Source: an uncultured Ruminococcus sp.
GTDB taxonomy: Bacteria > Bacillota_A > Clostridia > Oscillospirales > Acutalibacteraceae
Direction: 5' to 3'
Assembly (NCBI GenBank): GCA_902798605.1
Contig: CADBXH010000116.1
Location: 1-5,420 of the forward strand
DNA length: 5,420 bases
The notes beneath the pieces were generated by a model that made no database searches, was not told the DNA's origin, and saw only the letters and a list, made by a program, of their open reading frames with translations. Below, piece after piece: positions 1 through 4,513 of this stretch; the stretch's first letter is position 1; every line of letters starts with the position of its first letter. A program made the position numbers and the translations under genes.

Positions 1-18
1 TAATGCTTTTTTGAACAT
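1..18 (-). CDS. 5' end of an unidentified gene leaving the window
   Basis: Only six codons are inside the window: ATG followed by codons for Phe, Lys, Lys, Ala, Leu (MFKKAL). An AAGGAGG ribosome binding site lies 7 nt upstream (26-32), and a strong promoter lies at 61-90, so a real gene start is well supported. The Lys-Lys followed by hydrophobic residues would fit the beginning of a signal peptide or lipoprotein leader, but six residues cannot establish this. The product is unknown. It is transcribed separately from galE, which ends in a hairpin upstream of this promoter. Confidence 0.75.
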
Positions 19-60
19 TTCTTCTCCTCCTTATGTAGTAATGCTTCTATAAGCAATAAT

Positions 61-90
61 ATTATAATACAAATGCCATCCAAAAGTCAA
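61..90 (-). promoter_or_regulatory. Sigma-A type promoter for the left-end gene
   Basis: On the minus strand TTGACT (90-85) and TATAAT (66-61) are separated by 18 nt. The -35 differs from consensus at one base and the -10 is perfect. The sequence directly upstream of the -35 (about 91-106) is almost pure A/T and could act as an UP element. The predicted transcript begins near 54, at a small dyad TGCTT-CTAT-AAGCA (42-55), which would put a 5-bp hairpin at or near the mRNA 5' end. The leader to the ATG at 18 is about 36 nt and contains the AAGGAGG at 26-32. Confidence 0.8.
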
Positions 91-113
91 TAAATTTTAT
101 AAATTGGAATCGC

Positions 114-158
114 TTTTTTTTATTATTTAGTGTTTTTTGTTTAATATGACTGTTTTTT
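114..158. other. Spaced T-tracts, possible intrinsically curved DNA
   Basis: Runs of eight, six and six T begin at 114, 133 and 153, a spacing of 19-20 bp that is close to two helical turns. The last two sit in repeated TGTTTTTT words. They lie just upstream of the promoter at 61-90 in its direction of transcription, where A-tract curvature can raise promoter activity. No coding sequence is seen in the 19-267 gap apart from the promoter, leader, this region and the galE terminator hairpin. Confidence 0.35.
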
Positions 159-180
159 ACCCCTGAATTTGTAGGAATAT

Positions 181-218
181 ACAGAAATCCGCGGCCTTTT
201 TTGAGTAAAACCGCGGAT
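181..218 (-). terminator. Probable galE transcription terminator hairpin
   Basis: A perfect 8-bp stem, ATCCGCGG (187-194) with CCGCGGAT (211-218), encloses a 16-nt loop. On the minus strand it is followed by a short, imperfect U-rich stretch (TTCTGT). It lies 49 nt beyond the galE stop codon and before the next promoter. The long loop and weak U-tract make it a modest intrinsic terminator. Each arm also contains the palindrome CCGCGG, so a protein-binding role cannot be excluded. Confidence 0.55.
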
Positions 219-267
219 AAAAGTGATAATATTTACAATTTATTAACCATTTTTTGATAATATCGTG

Positions 268-1281
268 TTACCTGTAACCGTTCACGTTGTGCGACTGCCA
301 GTTCCACGAATCGTAACACATATCCTCGAGGCTTTTTTCAGCCTTCCAGCCGAGCTGCTGTTCTGCTTTTTCGGCGTTTGCGAAGCACTCGGCTATATCT
401 CCGGCGCGCCTCGGCTTGATAACATAGGGGATCTCGATACCGTTGACCTTTTCAAAAGCCTTGACGATATCGAGCACGCTGTAGCCCGTTCCGGTTCCGA
501 GGTTGAACACCTCGCATCCCTTGTGAGCGTCGGAGTAGTCGAGAGCCTTGACGTGACCCTTTGCGAGATCGACAACGTGGATGTAGTCGCGCACTCCCGT
601 GCCGTCGTGTGTGGGATAATCATCGCCGAAAACTCCGAGCTGTTTAAGCCTGCCGGCAGCGACCTGGGTTATGTACGGCATCAGGTTGTTCGGGATACCG
701 TTGGGATCCTCGCCTATGCGTCCGCTCTCGTGCGCGCCGATCGGGTTAAAGTAGCGGAGCAGCACGACCGAGAAGTCCGGATTTGCCTTTGCGGTGTCGG
801 AGAGTATCTGCTCCATCATCAGCTTAGTCCAGCCGTAGGGGTTGGTGGGGCTGCCGGTAGGCATAGTCTCAACAAGCGGAACGGTCTTTGGTGTTCCGTA
901 AACCGTGGCGGATGAGCTGAATATAAAGTTGTTGACCTTGTGCTTCAGCATCGCCTCGAGCAGGGTCAGGGTGGAGTCGATATTGTTGCGGTAATAGAGT
1001 GTGGGCTTTTCCACGCTCTCTCCGACCGCCTTTAAGCCCGCGAAGTGGATGACCGCGTCGAGCTTGTTTTCGGAGAAGATCTTTTCGACCGCGTCTTTGT
1101 CGCAGACGTCCGCCTCATAGAGAGGTATCTTGGTGCTTGTAAGCTCCTCTACCCTTTTGACTGCCTCTGGGCAGGAGTTTGAAAAATTGTCGGCGATCAC
1201 AACGCTGTGACCCGACCGGATAAGTTCAACGCAGGTATGGCTGCCGATGTATCCGGCGCCGCCCGCAAGAAGTACGTTCAT
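268..1281 (-). CDS. galE: UDP-glucose 4-epimerase GalE
   Basis: A 337-residue cytoplasmic short-chain dehydrogenase/reductase that interconverts UDP-glucose and UDP-galactose using bound NAD, in the Leloir pathway and in sugar-nucleotide supply for surface glycans. The N-terminal GGAGYIGSH (7-15) is the NAD-binding glycine motif. The catalytic set is visible as SSSATVYG with Ser124, then NPYGWTK with Tyr149 and Lys153; these positions coincide with the E. coli enzyme numbering. RYFNPIGAH (176-184) and the RDYIHVVDLA block (231-240) are typical of GalE. Length is normal (about 338). The residue equivalent to E. coli Tyr299 is Cys299 (in GDIAECF), as in human GALE and B. subtilis GalE, which suggests UDP-GlcNAc/UDP-GalNAc epimerisation as well. 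The start is supported by AAGGA 5 nt upstream of ATG. It is preceded by a hairpin array and seems to be transcribed alone. Confidence 0.97.
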   Translation of the reverse strand: MNVLLAGGAGYIGSHTCVELIRSGHSVVIADNFSNSCPEAVKRVEELTSTKIPLYEADVCDKDAVEKIFSENKLDAVIHFAGLKAVGESVEKPTLYYRNNIDSTLTLLEAMLKHKVNNFIFSSSATVYGTPKTVPLVETMPTGSPTNPYGWTKLMMEQILSDTAKANPDFSVVLLRYFNPIGAHESGRIGEDPNGIPNNLMPYITQVAAGRLKQLGVFGDDYPTHDGTGVRDYIHVVDLAKGHVKALDYSDAHKGCEVFNLGTGTGYSVLDIVKAFEKVNGIEIPYVIKPRRAGDIAECFANAEKAEQQLGWKAEKSLEDMCYDSWNWQSHNVNGYR

Positions 1282-1342
1282 ATTAGTCCTTTCCGCTCCA
1301 AAATCAGGAGCATAAAAACCTGTAAAAATTCCCCTTTTAAAT

Positions 1343-1348
1343 AGTATA
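1343..1348 (-). promoter_or_regulatory. Candidate -10 element for galE
   Basis: TATACT (inside the palindrome GTATAC) lies about 60 nt upstream of the galE ATG, between the hairpin array and the gene. There is no convincing -35 at 16-18 nt; that position falls in the outermost hairpin of the array. A small dyad GCTCC/GGAGC (1295-1311) lies in the presumed leader just before the ribosome binding site. The call is weak; galE could instead be read through from ppiB. Confidence 0.3.
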
Positions 1349-1358
1349 CGGATTTTTA

Positions 1359-1531
1359 AGCTAAATTACGGCTGACGCCGTAGCTAAATTGCCTTCGGCA
1401 AGCTAAATTCGCTGTCGCGAGCTAAATTTGCTTCGCAAGCTAACCTGTTTTCTAAACTCAGCGCGGCACAATCCGCATTTAGCTGTTTCCACAAGGAAAC
1501 AATTCAGCTGCCGCTCTGCGGCAATTTAGCT
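1359..1531. repeat. Array of mini-hairpins separated by AGCTAAATT, with inverted halves
   Basis: AGCTAAATT occurs at 1359-1367, 1382-1390, 1401-1409 and 1420-1428, with a partial copy AGCTAA at 1438-1443. The inverted form occurs at 1476-1484 (CATTTAGCT), 1501-1509 (AATTCAGCT) and 1523-1531 (AATTTAGCT). Each interval holds a short hairpin: TACGGC/GCCGTA (1367-1382), TTGCC/GGCAA (1389-1401), TCGC/GCGA (1409-1420), TTGC/GCAA (1428-1438), GCGG/CCGC (1463-1476), TGTTTCC/GGAAACA (1484-1501) and TGCCGC/GCGGCA (1509-1523). The stems differ in sequence but keep their pairing, whereas the linkers are conserved. The outermost linkers are perfect 9-bp terminal inverted repeats. This fills nearly all of the ppiB-galE gap; no coding sequence is seen in it. 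It is a structured intergenic repeat, perhaps a non-autonomous element or a transcript-end structure. Confidence 0.85.
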
Positions 1532-2044
1532 CTTTTCGGGTTCGGGATATTCAACTCCGAAGGTCTCCGCCTCGGCTTTTAGGATGATTTGGTCGTCGAG
1601 CGGTCTGTCCGAAAAATCGGTGTCACATTCGGCGATCTCGTTCACCGCGTCCATTCCCTCTATGACCTTGCCGAACGCCGCGTACTGGCCGTCGAGGTGC
1701 GGAGAAGTCTTGTGCATAATAAAGAACTGCGAGCCCGCGCTGTCGGGCATCATTGAGCGCGCCATTGAGAGCACGCCCTCGGTATGTTTAAGTTCATTTT
1801 TGAAGCCGTTTGCCGAAAACTCGCCCTTGATCTGATACCCGGGGCCGCCCATTCCGGTTCCCTCGGGGCAGCCGCCCTGGATCATAAAGCCGTAAATAAC
1901 GCGGTGGAACGTGAGTCCGTCATAAAACCCGCTGTTGACAAGGCTCAAAAAGTTGTTTACCGTGTTGGGAGCTATGTCGGGGTAGAGCTCCGCTTTGATG
2001 GTTTTTCCGTTTTGAAGTGTAAATGTAACGATTGGATTTTGCAT
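1526..2044 (-). CDS. ppiB: Cyclophilin-type peptidyl-prolyl cis-trans isomerase
   Basis: A 172-residue single-domain cyclophilin that catalyses cis-trans isomerisation of Xaa-Pro bonds during folding. No signal peptide or membrane segment is present, so it should be cytoplasmic. The core motif [13 protein letters not shown] (residues 46-58) provides the catalytic Arg48 with Phe53 and Gln56. The second block, [19 protein letters not shown], supplies the GSQFF motif, followed by [12 protein letters not shown]. The Trp that contacts cyclosporin in human CypA is His here, as in many bacterial members, so low drug sensitivity is expected. A longer frame begins at a GTG at 2059, but the GGAGGG ribosome binding site (2049-2054) lies inside that extension and 4 nt before the ATG at 2044, so the ATG is chosen. 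It follows the upstream membrane-protein gene by 40 nt and is probably co-transcribed. Its TAA stop lies inside the hairpin-array linker. Confidence 0.95.
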   Translation of the reverse strand: MQNPIVTFTLQNGKTIKAELYPDIAPNTVNNFLSLVNSGFYDGLTFHRVIYGFMIQGGCPEGTGMGGPGYQIKGEFSANGFKNELKHTEGVLSMARSMMPDSAGSQFFIMHKTSPHLDGQYAAFGKVIEGMDAVNEIAECDTDFSDRPLDDQIILKAEAETFGVEYPEPEKS

Positions 2045-2059
2045 TTTTCCCTCCGGCAC

Positions 2060-2077
2060 TCAGGCGCTTTCGCCTGA
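2060..2077 (-). other. Perfect hairpin just upstream of the ppiB ribosome binding site
   Basis: TCAGGCG (2060-2066) pairs perfectly with CGCCTGA (2071-2077) around a 4-nt loop (GAAAGC tip in the mRNA). It sits in the 40-nt gap between the upstream gene and ppiB, 5 nt before the GGAGGG. No T-tract follows on the minus strand, so it is not an intrinsic terminator for this operon. An RNA processing or stability role, or spacing of the two reading frames, is possible. Confidence 0.6.
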
Positions 2078-2084
2078 TTTATTG

Positions 2085-2618
2085 TTAATCTAATACTTCC
2101 ATCAGTGTTCTTCTGAACCCGACGGGATCGTTTACGGCGTAAACTATTATGCAAAACGTAATAAACGCCGCAAGCACAAGTCCGATTATCGACATAACCA
2201 GTCCGGCGTTAGCCTTGCTGTTCGTTACCCTCTGCTCGGCGGATTTTTTCTTTGCTATTATCGAGAAAATCAGGCCGAGGATACCGGCTATAAATCCGGT
2301 TATAACGTATATGCTGGATACGAGCGACACGATACCGCAGACCATACCGGCGATCCCCAAGCCTTTTGCACTGCCATGAGGTTCTCTCGGCACACTGTTT
2401 TGATAAACGTACTGCTGATATCCGTAGTCAGCGCCCGGAACATTCGGGTTGTACTGCTGCTGAAAGTTCTGCTGATACGGCTGAACGTCAGGCTGCGAGT
2501 ACTGCTGCTGATAGTTCTGCTGATACGGCTGAACGTCGGGCTGCGGGTACTGCTGCTGATTGTTCTGCTCATTCATCTGAGTTGATTCGTAGGGATTTAC
2601 TTCATCGTATTTATCCAT
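2085..2618 (-). CDS. Q-rich membrane protein with DUF4190-like C-terminal region
   Basis: A 177-residue protein in two parts. Residues 1-80 are hydrophilic and rich in Gln, Tyr, Pro and Asn, with no signal peptide; they contain a 16-residue unit (QQQYxQPDVQPYQQN plus an aromatic) at 21-36 and 37-52 and a partial third copy from 53. Residues 86-122 (GLGIAGMVCGIVSLV onward, ending at IAKKK) form a hydrophobic segment, probably two close membrane passes, and 138-162 form another. The Gly-rich GIAGMVCGIVSL motif and the FSIIAKKK end resemble DUF4190 proteins, whose function is not established. The start is clear: GGAGG 8 nt before ATG. It is a paralogue of the next gene upstream: both share the N-terminal pattern (DKYDEVNP against DEYNNMNP) and the overall layout. 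It follows a terminator, so it needs its own promoter, and leads into ppiB after 40 nt. No specific function can be assigned. Confidence 0.85.
   Translation of the reverse strand: MDKYDEVNPYESTQMNEQNNQQQYPQPDVQPYQQNYQQQYSQPDVQPYQQNFQQQYNPNVPGADYGYQQYVYQNSVPREPHGSAKGLGIAGMVCGIVSLVSSIYVITGFIAGILGLIFSIIAKKKSAEQRVTNSKANAGLVMSIIGLVLAAFITFCIIVYAVNDPVGFRRTLMEVLD
2439..2558 (-). repeat. In-frame 48-bp tandem repeat (two full units plus a half)
   Basis: Two nearly identical 48-bp units (2558-2511 and 2510-2463) and a partial third (2462-2439) encode the 16-residue QPDVQPYQQN-type repeat. Because the unit is a multiple of three, changes in copy number would lengthen or shorten the Gln-rich tail without breaking the frame. 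The two full units differ at only a few bases, indicating a recent or continually homogenised duplication. Confidence 0.85.
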
Positions 2619-2657
2619 ATCCTTATCCTCCGATAAACCGGCTTCAAACGCCTAAAT

Positions 2658-2663
2658 ATTCTA
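2658..2663 (-). promoter_or_regulatory. Candidate -10 element for the downstream Q-rich gene
   Basis: TAGAAT lies 40 nt upstream of the ATG at 2618 and just after the terminator at 2686-2727. With 17-nt spacing the -35 would be TTTTTA, a poor match. It is listed because the terminator implies that a promoter must exist here; the exact element is uncertain. Confidence 0.25.
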
Positions 2664-2685
2664 CATTTTTTACCTTCCGATAAAA

Positions 2686-2727
2686 AACTCAAAATAACAA
2701 AGCCGGACAGAGTACCCCCTGCCCGAC
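2686..2727 (-). terminator. Intrinsic terminator after the first Q-rich gene
   Basis: On the minus strand GTCGGGCAG (2727-2719) pairs with CTGTCCGGC (2710-2702) as a 9-bp stem including two G-U pairs, with an 8-nt loop. It is followed by TTTGTTATTTT. It lies 19 nt beyond the stop codon at 2746, the usual place for a Rho-independent terminator. It separates the two paralogous genes into different transcription units. Confidence 0.8.
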
Positions 2728-2745
2728 CATATGCTTGTTGATTAT

Positions 2746-3267
2746 TTAACGAATTCTTGTTCCTGTGGAAGCAACAACAATTAGGAATATTGTTGAAATA
2801 GCAGCGGCTACAATGCCGAAAACAAGACCCACTGTAGCCATTCCGTTTTTACCTGAATATTTTTTCTTTGCCAAAATCGAGAAAACAATAGCCGGAACAC
2901 CAAAATAGAATCCGCCGAAAACCGCAGAGAGGGCAAGTGCTATGATTCCGCATACAAGAGAAACAATGCTGAATGCTCTTACCGCACCGCTGTATGTATC
3001 GCCCTGAACATTGTAGTTGTTAACGGGCTGAGAATACTGCTGCTGAGGATAGTTGTCATACTGACCGTACTGCTGCTGAACACCGTAATCAGGCTGCTGG
3101 TTATACTGCGCGTTGTAATCAGGCTGCTGCTGACCGTACTGCTGATCGTCGGGCTGCTGCGGCTGCTGATTATACTGGTTAGCGTAATCGGGCTGCTGCG
3201 GCTGACTATACTGTGACGCGTAATCAGGCTGTTGCGGTTCAGGCGAACCGTTGGGATCGGGATTCAT
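2746..3267 (-). CDS. Q-rich membrane protein, paralogue of its downstream neighbour (DUF4190-like)
   Basis: From the first usable in-frame ATG the protein is 173 residues; if it starts at the ATA at 3285 it is 179. Residues 1-92 are a low-complexity tail rich in Gln, Pro, Tyr, Asn and Asp with five loosely repeated QPDY/QPDD motifs (12-16, 24-28, 37-40, 47-51, 58-61). Then come hydrophobic segments at about 97-133, ending in ILAKKK, and 143-167, again like DUF4190 proteins of unknown function. No signal peptide is seen, so the tail is probably cytoplasmic and membrane-tethered. The frame stays open up to 3381, but that region holds the promoter (3317-3345) and cannot be translated from this transcript. 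The AAGGAGGG (3293-3300) is 25 nt from the ATG, too far for direct initiation, but 7 nt from the ATA; see the leader entry. It has its own strong promoter and terminator. Function is unknown. Confidence 0.82.
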   Translation of the reverse strand: MNPDPNGSPEPQQPDYASQYSQPQQPDYANQYNQQPQQPDDQQYGQQQPDYNAQYNQQPDYGVQQQYGQYDNYPQQQYSQPVNNYNVQGDTYSGAVRAFSIVSLVCGIIALALSAVFGGFYFGVPAIVFSILAKKKYSGKNGMATVGLVFGIVAAAISTIFLIVVASTGTRIR

Positions 3268-3300
3268 ATTGTTATATTCATCTATTAGAGTACCCTCCTT
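3264..3300 (-). promoter_or_regulatory. Unusual translation start: strong RBS aimed at an ATA codon or a 5-codon leader ORF
   Basis: AAGGAGGG occupies 3300-3293. Seven nt later comes ATA (3285-3283), in frame with the Q-rich gene; starting there gives IDEYNNMNP, which aligns without gaps to MDKYDEVNP of the paralogue at 2618. Eleven nt after the RBS is an out-of-frame ATG (3281) opening a five-codon ORF, MNITI, whose TGA overlaps the in-frame ATG at 3267 as ATGA. Both arrangements could drive translation: direct AUA initiation, or termination-reinitiation from the leader peptide. The sequence alone does not decide between them. Confidence 0.6.
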
Positions 3301-3316
3301 AAAATTTTTCAATACT

Positions 3317-3345
3317 ATTATACGATAATCGTAATGTTTTGTCAA
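3317..3345 (-). promoter_or_regulatory. Perfect-consensus sigma-A promoter
   Basis: TTGACA (3345-3340), a 17-nt spacer, and TATAAT (3322-3317) match the consensus exactly. Transcription should start near 3310, leaving a short leader with the RBS at 3293-3300. The spacer contains the 13-bp palindrome TACGAT-A-ATCGTA (3321-3333), which reaches into the first two bases of the -10. A repressor bound there would block RNA polymerase, so an unregulated very strong promoter is not the only reading. Confidence 0.88.
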
Positions 3346-3352
3346 TATAATA

Positions 3353-3378
3353 TAGCAGTTTGCTACAAAATTGTAGCA
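3353..3378. promoter_or_regulatory. Nested inverted repeats upstream of the -35, possible operator
   Basis: TGCTACAA (3361-3368) and TTGTAGCA (3371-3378) form a perfect 8-bp inverted repeat with a 2-bp centre. The half-site recurs as TAGCA (3353-3357), which pairs alternatively with TGCTA (3361-3365). The block lies between the tsaD stop and the -35 at 3345. No T-tract follows on the minus strand, so it is a poor terminator for tsaD. A regulator binding site is the preferred reading; an RNA hairpin at the tsaD 3' end is the alternative. Confidence 0.5.
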
Positions 3379-3396
3379 CAAATAGCTGTAACCGGC

Positions 3397-4401
3397 TTAT
3401 TCAATGCTCATTGTGGCGTAGGCGTTGAGGTCTGTGCCCGCCGTGTTTCCCGACAGGAATTCATAATACGCCTGCGAGCCGACCATTGCGGCGTTGTCTC
3501 CGCAGAGGCTTTTGTCGGGCATATAGAACTCATATCCGCGTTTTTTACACTCATCGGCAAGGGTCTTGCGCAACAGCGAATTTGCAGAAACTCCGCCCGC
3601 GATAACGAGCCGCGTAACGCCTAAGTCCTCGGCGGCTTTGAGGAAGTTAGTTGTGAGGCAGTCGACCACAGCGTACCTGAACGAAGCGCAGACGTCCGCC
3701 TTGTTGAGCTCCACACCCTTTTGCGCGGAGTTGTGGAGCAGGTTTATGACGGCTGTTTTAAGACCCGAAAAGCTGAAATCATACGGCGCGTCGTTCACCA
3801 CGGGGCGCGGGAGCTTGAACGCCAGCGGATTGCCGCCCTCGGCTACCTTGTCGAGCTCGATACCGCCCGGGTAGGGCATCCCCATTGTTCTTGCCGCCTT
3901 GTCAAACGCCTCGCCAGCGGCATCGTCGCGGGTGCGTCCGATTATCTTCATCTTGGTGTAGTCCTCTACCATAACAATGTGGCTGTGTCCGCCCGACACT
4001 ACAAGGCAGAGAAACGGCGGTTTTAATTCTGTATTAGAAATATAATTTGACGCGATGTGCGAGCGCAGGTGGTGGGTGGGTATCAGCGGCAGCCCTGTTG
4101 AGAGGGCTAAGCCCTTTGCGAAGTTCACGCCCACCAAAAGCGCGCCGATAAGCCCCGGAGCGTATGTCACCGCGAGGGCGTCGATCTGTTCGAGCGTGAG
4201 GTTTGATTCTTCAAGCGCCTGAGTAACCACGGGGGTTATTGCCTCGGCGTGGCGGCGCGAGGCTATCTCCGGCACGACTCCGCCGTAAAGCCTGTGCTCC
4301 TCTACCTGAGAGGCTATCACCGACGACAAAACGGTTCTGCCGTCCTCAACAACCGCCGCCGCGGTCTCGTCACAGGATGATTCTATTGCTAAAATTCGCA
4401 T
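3397..4401 (-). CDS. tsaD: tRNA N6-adenosine threonylcarbamoyltransferase TsaD
   Basis: A 334-residue cytoplasmic protein (formerly Gcp/YgjD) of the ASKHA ATPase fold. It transfers the threonylcarbamoyl group from threonylcarbamoyl-AMP to A37 of ANN-decoding tRNAs, working with TsaB and TsaE. Diagnostic parts are ILAIESSCDETAAAVV (3-18), VPEIASRRH (43-51), the metal-binding pair His111 and His115 in HHLRSH, VVSGGHSHIV (134-143), GEAFDKAARTMG (163-174), FSGLKTA (211-217), IAGGVSANSLLR (267-278) and CGDNAAM with Asp302. Length is normal (335-346). The frame extends to 4509, with another ATG at 4419, but AAGGA just before the ATG at 4401 and the family's N-terminus favour that start. It follows rimI by 112 nt, a common pairing. 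Its partner genes are not in the window. Confidence 0.97.
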   Translation of the reverse strand: MRILAIESSCDETAAAVVEDGRTVLSSVIASQVEEHRLYGGVVPEIASRRHAEAITPVVTQALEESNLTLEQIDALAVTYAPGLIGALLVGVNFAKGLALSTGLPLIPTHHLRSHIASNYISNTELKPPFLCLVVSGGHSHIVMVEDYTKMKIIGRTRDDAAGEAFDKAARTMGMPYPGGIELDKVAEGGNPLAFKLPRPVVNDAPYDFSFSGLKTAVINLLHNSAQKGVELNKADVCASFRYAVVDCLTTNFLKAAEDLGVTRLVIAGGVSANSLLRKTLADECKKRGYEFYMPDKSLCGDNAAMVGSQAYYEFLSGNTAGTDLNAYATMSIE

Positions 4402-4435
4402 ACTTTTCTTCCTTTTCATTATCGTCCGTAAATAA

Positions 4436-4441
4436 ATTATA
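4436..4441 (-). promoter_or_regulatory. Candidate -10 element in the rimI-tsaD gap
   Basis: A perfect TATAAT lies 34 nt upstream of the tsaD ATG, in a 112-nt gap that is long for this otherwise overlapping gene run. No good -35 is seen at 16-18 nt, and there is no TGn extension, so this is a weak internal promoter at best. The gap also holds a 5-bp dyad CGGAG/CTCCG (4501-4513) right after the rimI stop and a direct repeat of CCGAGTT 18 bp apart (4458 and 4476). Confidence 0.3.
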
Positions 4442-4513
4442 CTTTTCTGTCGGGCAACCGAGTTTTCCCTATACGCCGAGTTATCTTCTCGAATTGACAG
4501 CGGAGGCACTCCG

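Noticed and set aside
265..915. 216-residue open frame on the plus strand
   Set aside because: It is entirely antisense to galE, which has all catalytic motifs; the frame has no ribosome binding site and no recognisable domain.
1359..1443. CRISPR array
   Set aside because: The AGCTAAATT copies are 9 bp with 18-23 bp periods and the intervals are palindromic, not unique spacers; no cas gene is nearby.
2045..2059. GTG start five codons upstream for ppiB
   Set aside because: The GGAGGG ribosome binding site would be inside the coding sequence; it is ideally placed for the ATG at 2044.
2366..2683. Plus-strand frame with Ala/Ser/Asp repeats
   Set aside because: The repeats are only the other strand of the 48-bp Q-rich tandem repeat, and the minus-strand gene has a clear RBS and hydrophobic domain.
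3268..3381. N-terminal extension of the first Q-rich gene to an ATG at 3381
   Set aside because: The extension spans the perfect promoter at 3317-3345 and the RBS, lacks its own RBS, and is absent from the paralogue.
4054..4075. TsaD metal motif HHLRSH, with Arg where many homologues have Glu
   Set aside because: Both metal-binding histidines (111 and 115) are kept, and the residues between them vary in the family, so loss of function is not indicated.
4458..4482. Direct repeat CCGAGTT 18 bp apart in the rimI-tsaD gap
   Set aside because: Two 7-bp copies without symmetry or a promoter in register are too weak to call a binding site.
4402..4509. 36-residue N-terminal extension of tsaD
   Set aside because: TsaD proteins begin at the ILAIESSCDET strand; the ATG at 4401 has AAGGA at good distance, and the extension has no family counterpart.
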